Under the pieces are notes generated by a model. The model saw only the letters and a list, made by a program, of their open reading frames with translations. It searched no databases and was not told the origin of the DNA. A stretch of 64,000 nt of DNA from assembly GCA_017591395.1 (NCBI GenBank), contig WEDG01007489.1:1-64000 (forward strand), in the 5' to 3' direction. Numbering within the stretch: position 1 is the first letter of the stretch; each line of letters begins with the position of its first letter. The stretch is from Schistocephalus solidus (lineage: Eukaryota > Platyhelminthes > Cestoda > Diphyllobothriidea > Diphyllobothriidae). Positions 23,461 to 35,164 of this stretch are shown here, piece after piece. A program made the position numbers and the translations under genes.

Positions 23461-24999
23461 CACATAGTTGTGGACAAGCTAAATGTCGAACAGCGGTAAA
23501 CCAATAAAAGTAAAATTCCACGGCTTATTTGTAATGTATCCTTTAGAACAACTATTCCTAAGTAGAATATAAACTGGCAAAATTCAGCGCTCCCTTCCAG
23601 GAATCATATACCTGTATTATCTTTGCCTCTGATGTTAAAATTCAGCTGGTGGGTATGCATTGAGCGACAACAGGTCACGACTAACTTCTTCTACTGCAGA
23701 GGTAGACCACACAGAAGGGTACACTAAACCGCTCGCCTTCAGCCTACGATTCTAGCCAAAATACCGAGCTTCTTCACTTCACCTGGTTATACTAGCTGAT
23801 GTGGATCTTAGGAAAATTAGATACAGAGACCAGGGACACGTCCATACAAGTTCGATCGTTGGACTGTACAGACGTGCATTCCTTTATCAGCTTTACGCGC
23901 TTACCTGTAACTGTACCCAGTAACTTCCTGCAGATCTGGCGGCATATTTCTCGCCACATCGCGGGTAATATGCCTTATCATTCTGATCCTCTTACAGGCC
24001 TCGCCTGACTGGCGAGACATGGTTAATAGAAAAAATAAATCGATATATAGTAAATGGAAAACGAATGTACGTGCACAAATGGGTAGTTCACAAGAGTAGT
24101 CACAAGCATAGTCACGCTCTCGTGCGTCACAGCAGTGGAAAAGTGTGTCATGGCGTGCTTCCCGCGCCCGCTGAAGCCGCATTATTATCGTCCTGCTGAC
24201 CAACCGTGAACTCAGAGCTAAAAATCCCTGATCGACTAATGAGCGGGCGCATTGTCGCTCGACATGTCGAAATTTCAGTATTTCCAGGCCATATCAACTG
24301 TTATTGGCGTATATAAAACCCATAATTCTGCGTCTCTTGTTAAAGTATTAATGCGTACGTCGTCGTAAGAAGGAATACGCGCTATCCCACTCTACCAAAA
24401 CTGTTACTCTAGGTTTTCCCTAATATATTATGATACCGCGTTAACTTTCTTGTCCTAGTTCACTGGGTACATATTTATGGACCATGTATTTTGACCCTTT
24501 CCTTATATAGGCTTTGGTCTCATACTTCATATTTTGGTTTTGACGAATTTTTTTTTCATTTGTTAGTAATCCTTTCCTTTTCTTCTGTGAGTTTTCGCTT
24601 CACAGCAAACATATGGAATGTATTTTGACAGCAATAGCTAGGAGGCAGGTTCTGGGTAGCTGTCTTTGACTTTTGTAGACTAACACTGGTTACACCTTTT
24701 TAGGTCTGCGCGACTGTTCGGTCGCCACATCCCTTGTTACAATGAATTAAACTTTTTGATGACTAGAAAAATACTTCGTTGGAAAATTTTCGATGGAATT
24801 CTCAGTCCACATCCGGAGTTTTCTCCTTGCATCGAACATCTGTTGCGCTTCTCGGATTGTTTTTTACGTTGATGTCGAGCTTTTGTTGTCAGCATTCATT
24901 ACCTCGACATCTGATGACACGCTTCCGTATTGATTGCCACTACGGTCGATTTTCGCTAGAAATCGCGAAAAGCGTGCCGCAGTCATGCCATCTTTTTTA
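23461..24999. other. No gene recognised
   Basis: Mostly unique-looking sequence. A plus-strand open piece (24779-25000) and a minus-strand piece (24203-23901) have no recognisable motif. Confidence 0.4.
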
Positions 25000-25364
25000 G
25001 CTAGCTTTCGTTTATTCCACGACTACTGGAATGTTGGTTTGATCTGTGGTATCGGTATCGAATACTTTTGATGAAGATCTTTTTCTCTGGACAAACTCGA
25101 ATTTTGAGAACCTTTTTATCTTTCCCATTGGCCATCTCTGGTTTTTCTTCCTGTTATAGTATGTACTTCCCTCCATTGAGCGGTTGCGATGTGTGCCACA
25201 GTGCCAAAGTTTTCACTTTTGCAAACACAATTCTTTGCAGTAGCACAGACTAATAGAGCATCACGTTGGAAACATTTGGCAAAAGACTGGTCTAAAGGAA
25301 TTTGGTCGTAATCCACATATTTGTCCCTCAACAGCACCTTATTCCAAATGTTTCCCGTCCCCAC
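24870..25364 (-). CDS. Exon-like pieces of an unknown minus-strand gene
   Basis: Three consecutive minus-strand stretches look coding but lie in different frames: 25364-25116 (NIWNKVLLRDKYVDYDQIPL, FAKCFQRDALLVCATAK); ~25145-25020 (MANGKDKKVLKIRV, KKIFIKSIRYRYH); and ~25010-24870 (KLAKKDGMTAARFSRFLAKI, ending near a GTAATG donor-like site). No clean splice pairs connect them, and I cannot name a family. They could be exons or decayed remains. Confidence 0.25.
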
Positions 25365-25409
25365 CTACGTTTATGCTTTCCCTGGCACAGGTGACAGCAG
25401 TCTTCTGAT

Positions 25410-25760
25410 ATGGCTTCTACAAGAAGCGCGAGAAGTGTACCACTTTTTACCCTGACTAACCGCATATTTAGCCGACGTACTCAGCCTACGCTGACTCGTC
25501 GACCGACCGTACAGCCTTCAATGACATTGTGGCGGCATGTACCGTATACACACGGAAAAGCAGTAAGTCTGTATGTCCTTTCTCTCTTTATCCCGCTCCA
25601 CCCCCAGGCGATATTATCGAAGGCTGTTGATGATTTGGTCAATGAAGATGCTTTGTATGAAAAGCTGAATGGCAAACAGAAAGTATTTTGTCATACCGCA
25701 GTCAAAATCTTCCTCGACCCGATGACACAACGAACTATTGGCCATGGACAGACAAATTGA
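25410..25760 (+). CDS. Candidate two-exon gene piece, unknown function
   Basis: ATG at 25410 opens an Arg/Ser/Thr-rich start (MASTRSARSVPLFTL) that could be a mitochondrial targeting peptide. A 45-nt intron, 25563-25607 (GTAAGT...CCCCCAG), leaves the frame in phase and leads to AVDDLVNEDALYEKLNGKQK and a stop at 25760. The intron is also open in frame, so splicing is not proved. The second ATG at 25744 (GCCATGG context) overlaps the end in another frame. I do not recognise the protein. Confidence 0.3.
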   Translation: MASTRSARSVPLFTLTNRIFSRRTQPTLTRRPTVQPSMTLWRHVPYTHGKAVSLYVLSLFIPLHPQAILSKAVDDLVNEDALYEKLNGKQKVFCHTAVKIFLDPMTQRTIGHGQTN

Positions 25761-25924
25761 AGAACTGATGAGCACCTTGAAGGAATTACAAGAACGCATT
25801 AAGTCCGCAGAATCCGGTATGTACACTGCTCACTACTTTTCATAACCTTCGCAGAACTCAAACTGGTCGAATCCAGTCTTTCGATCGATGAGGCCTCGGG
25901 CAAAAAGAATGCGGGAAATAGAGG
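25744..25924 (+). CDS. Candidate coiled-coil gene start across a 38-nt intron
   Basis: ATG at 25744 has a strong initiation context (GCCATGG). Exon 1 encodes MDRQIEELMSTLKELQERIK, a clear heptad-like helix. The intron 25817-25854 (GTATGT...CTTCGCAG, 38 nt) joins in phase to ELKLVESSLSIDEASGKKNA. After ~25920 no in-frame continuation is certain. Further open pieces at 26.03 kb (PMDSQEIQISPEEFAK, followed by GTGAGT) and 26.18-26.30 kb (ENRACGQRHLLTIRKSEEM) may be later exons. Family unknown. Confidence 0.4.
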
Positions 25925-28011
25925 CAGAGGTTTTGTTTTGTTTCCCTGCTCATCTTAATCTTCTACCATTTCTCACCGTTACCCTCCTTATTCGTTTCCC
26001 AGATTGAGTCGGTAAAAATCCATTGCTTCCTATGGATTCGCAAGAGATTCAAATTTCTCCCGAGGAGTTTGCCAAGGTGAGTTTGACAGCCTTCCGCCTC
26101 AGGAACCATTTTACCGGAAACCCTGATTTTCTTCCCACGCTCTAAAATAAGGTTATCCATAGCCTCTCGTTGAAGATTATCGCAGACCCATCTACAACGT
26201 TTTACCCTGGAAAACCGTGCTTGTGGCCAACGTCATTTGCTGACTATCCGTAAAAGTGAGGAGATGACTCTTGTCCCAATTCTGGACAGTGAGAGATAAA
26301 TGCTGCGTGGCATGTCAGTCGCTTCGAGCTCGATATCCTACGACGTTTGCCCAGTACAATGAATATAAGGAGGCTTCTCAGAAGGGTCAGTCCTCTCTAA
26401 CGAGGGTTCATGTTGCACTGGCATTACAACAACTGTGACTGACGTAAGATCCCAACAATTGCTCCATTACTGTGCGTCCAGTGGACAGGAGGTGCGCTTC
26501 AATACACGCCATATAGACTTCCCTATCAGGCCAATCACTGCGCCCACACCGTTGTGTTACAGGCTCTTACTTCCAGGCAAGGGCGACATTGTTCCTGTTC
26601 CAACTTCACTCCTTAAGCGTAAGTTATTTAAATGGCTGTTGGGTTATTATTATAAATTGTAGCGAATGCATCAAAGTAACAACATATATACACCGCAATT
26701 AGTTTACATTAGTCACGACAGAGCTTCTTTATATCTTACGAGAGCGTAGGTGAAATTTCGGCAGCCGTTTAGCAGGACGTCCACTCTGTTCGCGGAGTAG
26801 ATGCACGCCTCCACGACTTGCGCAACACTACCTCGCTCTTTCTCCTTCCTCACCCACCTTTGCTAGCAATGGCGTAGGGTCAGCGACGTTAAACCCTAGC
26901 GGCTGCTTTATGCATGTCACACGCTCGGTTCCGGCTTCGATGCAAGCTAAGCTTCTGTAAGCTCCGATATCATGTCCTTAAGATGTCATGAAGCCCGCAT
27001 TAGAAAAGGAGCCATTGCAACTTGACTATCGGTCTACCGGGCAGAACTGATCTGCCCCGCCCGTTGGCAAAATTCAAACTCACGAGTCTTAGCGCGTCTC
27101 AACGCGTCAAATTTATTATATAGTGAACTTGAGTAAGTTTATGTCTTTGGGAGGATGGATTATCCAGTATCGCCCTCATTCTCTTTCCTCCGTTCTGTAC
27201 CGGTCGACTTTAGAGACCGTCAACCAACTGTTGTTGGGATTGGGCACGATGGCTGATGCAGTATTAGAAAGCCACACGCGTGCATGGCAGCAGTTATGAG
27301 CTCTCGCGGACTCAGCGCAGCCCGATACGCGTCTACATCGCGAAACCATTCTAAGCCCCGTTTTTCAACACATTTCAAACCGCAGCGCATTTCCGTGGGC
27401 CAAGTTAGCTTACCGTTGTGTAGGAATTGATTACATATTCAAAATCACAGGAAGTGGTGCTTTGTCCTAACTTGTTTTACAGGAGCGGCGGTACCCTAAA
27501 ACCACAACCTTCTAGGGCCCTTTGGAGTTGAATCTGTGGACGAAAAATAAGCCGAATGTGTACGTTGTCTTCGTTGGCAGTTCCCTTGCACCGCTAATCG
27601 GAAGTTTCCTAGTGATTTTTTTTGCGTAGTAGGTTAGTGCTTTTTCTGTATCTGATCCTATTTCTATCATGTATATTTAACGTTTCGTTTTCTTTAACAA
27701 ACAAACAGACGCATGTTTCTTTCAATAGATGTCTGGGTGTAGTAATCGTTTCCTTTACATATTTTTACTAATTCTGCAGATATTTTGGCGCTTCTTCGCC
27801 AATGTCGGCAGCCATATGTTGTTTGAGTAGAAGTTTCATCTGTCAATAGCATTTGCCAGTTTAAATATTCCGCAAAGTCAACAACTGACCACTTATTTTA
27901 CATAGAAAGAAAAACCAACTAAGTCGAGATCAGCGGTATCTCGTGGAATATGCCCTTCGGTCGCATCATTGGTCTGCTGCTCCGACAAAAATCAGGGTAC
28001 CGGGCGATCCT
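25925..28011. other. Unassigned; scattered exon-like open pieces
   Basis: Between 26.03 and 26.62 kb there are plus-strand open pieces flanked by donor-like sites (GTGAGT at 26077, GTAAGT at 26619), including QQLLHYCASSGQEVRF and LLLPGKGDIVPVPTSLL. From 26.65 to 28.0 kb I see no gene or repeat. Confidence 0.35.
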
Positions 28012-28377
28012 CTATGAAAATGGGCCACCGCCTGGATGGAAGAAAACCGTAAGATAAACAGAACACATCGTCGGAAAGTTTGCGTTCACAAAGACTTCAC
28101 TGTTACCATTTTGATACACCGCCGCCGCAGCGGCTTCACCTAATGCCTTTTGGCCACTGGATGCGTTGCAGTTGCGTAGAGCGCTGGGTGCTCTCTCTGT
28201 GATCAACCCCGCGCCATAAAATTCGCTGTAACTAATCTCGCCGGTAGTAGAAACCTGATTATTTCTGCAGATGGGTCCCTTCTGAAGGTCGCCACTTTGG
28301 ACACACCAGACAGGCAGAGCAGCCGGGTTCAAAGGCCGGTCACCGAATCTCAGGGTGCACGCCATCGACCCTAGCAA
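28012..28377 (-). CDS. Open frame of 121 codons, unknown
   Basis: Minus-strand frame with SGDLQKGPICRNNQVSTTGE, SEFYGAGLITERAPSAL and QKALGEAAAAAVYQNGN. Its composition is protein-like, and it is one of the longer open frames outside the repeats, but no family is recognised and no start or splice site stands out. Confidence 0.2.
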   Translation of the reverse strand: MLGSMACTLRFGDRPLNPAALPVWCVQSGDLQKGPICRNNQVSTTGEISYSEFYGAGLITERAPSALRNCNASSGQKALGEAAAAAVYQNGNSEVFVNANFPTMCSVYLTVFFHPGGGPFS

Positions 28378-28572
28378 GAGCCTTTACATCGAGTGTGAGG
28401 AGTTGCAGCGTACCGGACGATCTCGACTCTGCTCAACGGTACGTAACGGTTTTAGAGACAAGTTTTCTGGTTCAAAACCGTCCGACCTGATTTATTCTGC
28501 CATCCTTCAGGGTGCGAACTCCCTATACCACAGAGCGACTTCTGAGTTTTTTGCAGTTGACGCTGCCTATAA

Positions 28573-29031
28573 GTGATGGCTTCGGAAAAATTCAAACCGG
28601 CCATCGGATCTGAGCTTTTATTCCGGCACCAGTGCCTGTCACCGCGAGTACGGAGACTCCGAATGTATCCAGATGCGTTTTTCGAGTGTCAATCGCGGCA
28701 CGGAACATCATGCAAGAGCTCCCCTTCATATTGTGTCGAACCATTGGTAGACCGGTGTATAGTAAACTGCCATCGTGGCTTCTTCCCCTATAAGCATCTT
28801 GCAGGCGAAAGGCGTCACACACGAAAGGCGGCCTCAGCTACAAATTCCGCGCCCACGCTCGTAGATTTCTCAAACTTAAACGCAGCAACCCCCGACCTCA
28901 TGGACGCCATCGGCAGGGAAGCTATGGAGTCTCGGAAAGCATTCCGATCTTCTTTCTCGGGTGTTAATCGGCTATCGGAACACGCTGAGGGCTCTTTCCT
29001 CGTGCTGAACCAGTGTAAACAGGCAGAGTAA
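28573..29031 (+). CDS. Open frame of 152 codons, unknown
   Basis: Plus-strand frame containing APTLVDFSNLNAATPDLMDA and MESRKAFRSSFSGVNRLSEH. Minus-strand frames of similar quality overlap it, so the coding strand is not certain. It lies upstream of the better-supported exons at 29.4-30.4 kb and in the same direction, so it may be an earlier exon of that gene. Confidence 0.25.
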   Translation: MMASEKFKPAIGSELLFRHQCLSPRVRRLRMYPDAFFECQSRHGTSCKSSPSYCVEPLVDRCIVNCHRGFFPYKHLAGERRHTRKAASATNSAPTLVDFSNLNAATPDLMDAIGREAMESRKAFRSSFSGVNRLSEHAEGSFLVLNQCKQAE

Positions 29032-29439
29032 ATCAGTTTTCTGGATTTGTCCCCTAACGGATTGCGCGGGTGGACTGCCAGAGATGACGAAATGCCCATT
29101 CTAAGATCAAATTTGTCGTAACCTTTAAGATTTCTCCACTTGAAGCCAGCAAGCCCCTAACATTGCTTTCCAGCTGATGCCTGTGTCGCGTCTCGGTGTC
29201 ATCTTTTGGGATTTATTCTATTTGCTGCTACTTTTTAATCAGAAAAGGTGGTACCTTCCAGAACTGTGGCTGGTTGCATTGACAATACTAAACTCAGTCT
29301 TCGTCACATCCGTGAATCCTGGTCCACTCCATATTTTCTGATGTCATGGTTGTCCCTCTAATTAGCATTATTTGAGCGTTTTACCTCTCTACCCTTTTAA
29401 AGGAGTGCTGTTCGAGCGATGCCAGCAGCTGTAGCTGAA

Positions 29440-30439
29440 TGGAAAGAAAACGCAAACGGCTGGTAAAGTCCCAGTGATCTGTGCGGCCAATGTACCGTTT
29501 ACACGCTACCTCTACCACCTGGACTTCTTTTACCCTTTGGTGAGATCGGTTGGCACTTTATAGTCTCCGTTTATAGGCCATGGAAATAATCGATGCGGTT
29601 GCCGAGGGTTATCCAAAGAGCCGGCGGCAGATGATGGTGAGTTACTGCTTCTTATGTAGGTCGATCTGTCCACCAAACGTCTGAGCTCGACGAATTGTCA
29701 ACGCTGGCTATAGCCGTAAACTACTGTCAATCAGTTTCTGTTCTTCCAGTCTAGTGGCTTTGAACGGTGGTCTCAATGACTACATAGTAATTCCAGGCAG
29801 CTTCGACTGCCCCGATTCCTATTGCCCTCCTGCCTCCGGTCTGCTTGGTCACGACACTGAGCCCAGGTAAGCAGGAAAAGAGATAGTGCAGTAGATTCAG
29901 CGCAAGGTCAGCGTGCGCCACCTTAAGCTGTGAAATTGCTCTCGATGGACCTCGATGGACGCATCCCTTGGAAACTGATTAGCCACATGATGTACAAGTC
30001 TGGTATATATACCTGCCTAGGCTCCCTGTCCTTTCGCGGTTTTTATATTCTCACCACTGACAGGTCGACGCTTATAAAATCACGCACAGAAACCTTTCCA
30101 CTACAGGAGGACATGGGTGTGGAGACTGACGAGGATCGCGGCGTTTCCCTTGTCGGCGTTCGTTTGACTGCTGACATCATCCAACCCTTCTCCCACTTCC
30201 TTCCGCATTTTGAACCATTTTTACCACCAATTTTGTTGTATAATAGAGGCGTGCCGATTTTACCAAAAGCTTCTTTTGATCCTCAACAAACAGGCAACTG
30301 GGTTTCCAGCCTTCAAACCGTGCGGTGGGTGATGGGGAGTGCGCTGAGAAGAGCTGGTCATACGCCCGACGAACTAACCGTTCTGTTGGATGGTGCGTCG
30401 CTGAAATGGGTATTCCAGTGCTTCCACGATGCTGTATAA
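29440..30439 (+). CDS. Candidate multi-exon host gene, unknown function
   Basis: Frame ~29460-29539 reads KVPVICAANVPFTRYLYHLD. A 37-nt intron, 29540-29576 (GTGAGA...TTATAG), joins in phase to exon 29577-29636 (AMEIIDAVAEGYPKSRRQMM), which ends at GTGAGT. A third piece, ~29750-29876, reads LVALNGGLNDYIVIPGSFD and ends at GTAAGC. A 169-codon frame, 29930-30439, follows (LLSMDLDGRIPWKLISHMM, LTADIIQPFSHFLPHFEPF, GNWVSSLQTVRWVMG) with a possible donor GTGCGT at 30391. The phase does not carry across the second and third junctions as read, so exon limits need revision or the locus is damaged. Family not recognised. Confidence 0.4.
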
Positions 30440-31289
30440 ATGGGGTGACAGAAAATCCCTAGCTGATAATGAACCAGCCATTCACTGTTTGGTGGCGCTC
30501 TTGACTCCTTCCCCCCTGAGTTCCGTTTGTCCGATAATCTGTAACTCTTTACCGTCGGCGGCTGGTCTGCGGGTGTCAAAGTTCGTCCCAGCACGAAGTG
30601 TGGCAGTAACTCAAGGCCAATCTTTTACCCGTAGACTTTAGAAAGTGTTGCGTTTGCAGCAATGCGCGAAATAAGAGTAGAGTACTTGCTCAGGATTCGC
30701 TTCTAGACAGGCACACGTATGTAATACCAGAGTCGGTAAGCTGCTTCATGCTCAGGAGAAGCTGCACCCTCTCCTCTACAAACTACAAAAATCGCAAATG
30801 TTAAGCCGCCTCTACCGTAGTAGCTGAGCTTATTGGCCATTATGATCCCGAGGAGTCGGGGTTGCGGTGCCAATGCTACATCGAGGACCCTCGTGTAGTT
30901 TTGTGTACAGTTCTGGTCAGAGTAGATTGTCTCCAGCGGTGAGGATAAGGTCGAAACGCAGATCCGGCGGGGTTCGCCTTGCAGAGCCTACTCAGGTCGT
31001 GCCAGTCTCCGGAGTAGAAGGAGACTGACTCAGGTCCGACTGACGCCAGTGGCTATTGACACATTATTGGGTATCGTCCAGGCCCGCAAGATCAGTGTTC
31101 GTTGTAGTCCTGTGTGCAGATTCAAACACAAGGAGGGGAAGCGTTAGGAGTTGAAACGAAGGCGGTAAAATCCAGCAAACGTAAGGAGATGCCAGAAAAC
31201 GAGTGAGTTCCAAAGAGGGCTTGCACAATTCTAATTGCGGAACTTAATCTACCGATGACAGTAAGCCCTGGTCCGGATTTTTCAGCAGA
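30440..31289. other. No gene recognised
   Basis: Moderate GC content with only short open pieces and no repeat match. Confidence 0.4.
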
Positions 31290-31870
31290 GCAACCACTTG
31301 CTTTCTTCCACTTTGCAAATCGTCAAACCATCGGCTGTTTCATAAATGACACGATACAGACCTTTTGCTCTATCCGGTAGCAATCAAACAAACGTTTTCA
31401 TATAGGCGTCTTCAGGAAGAAATATCCAAATTGTAACTTTGGTCTTGTAACTTATTTGATTGGCTGATTTGTAGGCAAAATCAAAAGTAATGCTGGTTCG
31501 CCCCTGATTAAATTCGGCACTCCGAGCGCGCCTCTTAGTTGATTCTTGCCATCGACGGCACTGATCAGGCGGCCCAATCCTGATACGAGTTTGCCCGCTG
31601 GCTTAGCTGTTAAGCCTATCAACGCGTCCACAGATGGAAATGTGCCAGCCTCCATGGAAGGTTGGTTGCAAAATAGGCGGACGCGGAATCCCAACGATAG
31701 TGCTGCGAGGGCGAGGAAGACAGACGTTCGGCAGGTCATTTTGCCTTAAAAATACCGCAAAGTTTGGATAAGGACTTGTGATTGGGTGACACTGAAACAC
31801 GAAAATAAATTGCTTACCATCGTCGCTGCGGTAGATACGTGTAGTGGCACTCAGGCGTCCTGGATCCACG
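31290..31870 (-). CDS. Exon-like minus-strand pieces, unknown gene
   Basis: Read from 31870 down: STTRIYRSDDG, then a possible 26-nt intron (GTAAGC...GTTTCAG) near 31820-31795, then HPITSPYPNFAVFLRQNDL. In another frame 31660-31490 gives SMEAGTFPSVDALIGLTAK, LVSGLGRLISAVDGKNQLRG and NLIRGEPALLLIL. At 31435-31300 TIWIFLPEDAYMKT and, after a frame change, RAKGLYRVIYETADGLTICK and VEESKWLL. These look coding but are frameshifted. I cannot name the family. Confidence 0.3.
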
Positions 31871-33274
31871 AGATGACTAAACAGACATTTGAAAATGTCA
31901 TCGCTGCTAATGACTGGAGTTAGGTTATCATTAGTCGGTCTTCAGAAAGACTGAAGATATAAGTGTCACAAGCAATGCTGGAAAGGGTTTTAACACCGCC
32001 AGTCTTATTCCGGTCTCGAACGTGCTTTATTCAATGACGAAACACAAGCAGTCCGGATTCGTGACTGGCCATGGGTGTCCAGACCAAGCCTGTGAGCTAT
32101 AGTGCATTCTTGAGTTCCACCATGGCTATCAGCAAAATACAGTCGTGTGTTCCGTTAACCTCGTTGTAGCATATGATCCCTCTCATTGCTAGTCTTTGTG
32201 GCAGCAAAATGGTCGCTACGGCCAAGGCCTACTCCTATTCGACCAGCGCACGGATTCGTAACCATCACAAGCTCTCTAGACCGTTTAACCTTTGGCTTTA
32301 CTTTCCGCAGGTTTTAAACTGTTGGTCCCCGAAAGAGCTGTTCACGGTTTCGATGGTTTTAGAATTTCACCGGGACGCAGGTTGACGGACCACAATTATG
32401 CTAACGATATCGTCATGCCAACGCCAAGTGTAGTAACGTACTGGATCCTGTGTTTTGAGCCGACGAAGTCGTTAAATCGATTAACTTATCCATCAATCAT
32501 GGCAATAACCAAAAATTCTCGAGCTGCAGGTCTGACAGAGGAAGGTGCTTCTTGTGACCTCTATACCTGCTAGCTTGAGAAGGTGAATAGTCTCACATGT
32601 GAGGGTCCATTGGCTGTCGAACGAACGCAATAAGGATGACGTCTTCACGCGAACGGCTACTACTCGCAAATTTGGGAAGCCTTTTTAAGTGCCACCGAGG
32701 TCCGCTTGTACAAGGCACTCGTCTGGTTCTGGTTCTGAATGCTCGGCTGTGTGCGCGTGGAAGACGAGCGAAGTTTTGGAATTGGTGACCATCATTGTCC
32801 TGACAAGTGAAACAAAAGCAAGTATTTGTTGCATAAACTTCGCAAGGATATTATAGATCATCTAAAAAGACGACTGAGGTGTATGGAATACGTTCTTCGA
32901 AGGTCTTTTCGTACGTCGGTGCTACTGGCCTAACTGGAGATACTTGTACTTGTTACGGCTATGATCATGTCCGATCTAGCTGGCCTCGATGATATTACGA
33001 ACTGTACCTCTCCACGCCCGACGATTCGCGGCAGCAGACCTAGATAGCGCAAACCATTCTCCAGCGACGGACGCAAATTACCGAAGGTTCAGAGCGCCGT
33101 CTCCATGTCTTGCCAAACCGTGTCAAACTGGAGGCGGTGAGGGCGGAGTAGGTTAAAACCAGTCCACCAATGCGTTAAAGTACATCTTGAGCATTCAGTC
33201 GCGCTTGTTCCTGGGGTAGAAGCATAGGTTTCCAGAACCGATGATACAGATTATTGTGAGTTGAGAGGTGATAT
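31871..33274. other. No gene recognised
   Basis: May contain the remaining downstream part of the METTL18-like locus (minus strand; a SDMIIAVTST-like piece near 32.97 kb could be its DxIxxSETxY region), but the text is too eroded to annotate. Confidence 0.35.
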
Positions 33275-33810
33275 TCACGACATGATTGAGGGTGGGTTTA
33301 AACCAGAAGAAATCAAACGGCGAGTGGACAGTTCAGCTTTCGGTGTTCGAGATAAAAGATGATTCAGGAGTAACGACGTAGCTCTCAAAAATATTTGTAG
33401 GTAGGAAATTCTGAGGGCATCTGGTAATGCGGTTACCGCATCCATCAACAAGCTTACCTGAAAAACACAACACAACTTGCACCTTTCTCGAGAGCGTAAA
33501 AGACCCCAAAAGGCCAGCAGCTTCACAGCCCAGGTCCAGGACACGTTTTCCTTGATGAAATGACCGTCTTCTGCATCATTGGAATCCAGAAAATTGAGCA
33601 AATGCCTAGTGCCTTGCCATACAGTGAAACCGCCTTCTATGATTCCAGAAACGACATCCTTGTCTTCACGGGAGGGCTGTTAGGACGGCTTCATTGGCGA
33701 CGCTGTCATCGGAATTTCCGTTTTACCAGATCCTCGACGACCGATTCGTCTAGATATTCAATTACTATAAGGTTGAGCAAAAACGGAAATGAAAGTTTCG
33801 AGTTTAACTC
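33275..33810 (-). pseudogene. METTL18/Hpm1-like protein-histidine methyltransferase, frameshifted
   Basis: Members of this family are SAM-dependent enzymes that methylate a histidine of ribosomal protein uL3. On the minus strand the ordered family motifs are visible. 33.79-33.74 kb reads VIEYLDESVVEDL. 33.69-33.58 kb reads EDKDVVSGIIEGGFTVWQGT, then RHLLNFL; this is the EGGxxxWxxTxxLL block typical of the family. 33.555-33.52 kb, in another frame, reads GKRVLDLGCEAAGLLG, the SAM-binding motif I with one residue inserted compared with LDLGCGxGLLG. A third frame has GASCVVF, and the first frame resumes with SLLMDAVTALPDAL, matching the FQDYNxxVxxxVTLPN region. At least three frame changes in ~250 bp mean a decayed copy or an error-rich assembly. 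A short intron cannot explain all of them. The C-terminal half is not recognisable. Confidence 0.65.
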
Positions 33811-35164
33811 TTAAACACTTTTGTAAATAAAGTTGACTGCGTTTAAGGATGATGGTTTTGACCTGCTATGCTGAGAAGGCGGGATTCTGTGGCTTATTCA
33901 TGCAGGATAGGTTGTGATTTAGCTGACCTCAATTTCAGGTGCAGGTAGGTCCCCGGCACTCACTCACGCCGTCTCCTCTAGCGGCCTGTCTCCAGAGCCT
34001 AATCGTAAGCAGGCAGTGGTAAGAGAACCTGCAGCACCTACAGTGGGTTTTCAATGTCATTAAATGTCAACCGAAATTCTGAAATATGTTTTCGTTTCGA
34101 ACAAGTTACTTAAGTATGGATGTCATACTGATCATCATACAGCCTGGTTCCAAGATAATTCAGTCACACCAGGATGCCGGCTTTTAAACAAGCTTCTTTC
34201 TGGCCGCCGGCAAAAAATATACACTGCGAAGAATGGCTACTTGAGCAGTATGCCTTTTTCTCATTGATTTTAGTTGCCCTAATGAATTCAAATAGATTAT
34301 ATAGCAAATATGCACAAAAATATTATTTCTTGTATTCGGTTGGTAGAAAATTACACCTTCAAGTTTTATGCATGAAGAAAATGTATCTTTCGGTTGCAGA
34401 AAAGTTTCTAAATTTTCATGTAATTTTGAACCATACCGGCCCTTACACTTGAATTCAAGGTTTTTACATGCATTCTCTCTTAGGAAAATAACACATTTCT
34501 CTACGCTATGAGAAATAAGTCACATAGTTCTCAGTAAATGTTGCAATGAGTGCAGATCATGTTGTAAACTTTATAGGCAACATGAATAAATTAATGGATA
34601 TGACGTATGAAGAGGATGCTGCCAAAGGAGTACAAGAAAGAATATTTTTGCGCATATTTTCTATGTATTACATTTGAATGTAAAGGGGCATCGAAAATAC
34701 ATGAGAAAAAAGCATACTATTTAAGTTGCCATTTTTTACAGAGGATGCTTTTTACAGGCGGTCCGAAAGAAGCTGATTTCAAAGCCAGTATCTTCACGTG
34801 ACTGAATTATCATGGGATTAGGCTGCAATAGGACAACCCTACTTTATGAATTTGTTCGAAGCGAAAAGGCATTTGAAAAATTCGGTTGAGATAGGTAATC
34901 TACTGTACAATATTGAGGTCAAGCCTCGGGAAACAGCATAAGATGGAAGGCAATTTAGCGTCTCAGACAGGAGTGACCTCTGACGAGATGAGAGCGTACA
35001 CTGACGGCGATAAGTCATACTCAGAGAGGGGATGTGAAACAGTGGCGTCAGCTGCTTTAATTGGTTTTTGGAGCACATTCCAATGCAGTCCCATTAGTAT
35101 GTCGCACTAAGCAAAAGGTGTTTATGGTATGTCAAGTGACTCATGGACGGTCCCAACTGCCTTT
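33811..35164. other. No gene recognised
   Basis: AT-rich from 34.0 kb on, with several short open pieces (for example 34174-34452) that have no known motif. Confidence 0.4.

Noticed and set aside
25746..26640. SGF29-type SAGA subunit
   Set aside because: A coiled-coil start would fit, but the tandem Tudor motifs are not visible in any frame downstream.
28592..29099. Minus-strand frames opposite 28573-29031 as a gene
   Set aside because: They overlap a plus-strand frame of equal quality; neither strand has decisive evidence, and plus was kept only because neighbours run in that direction.
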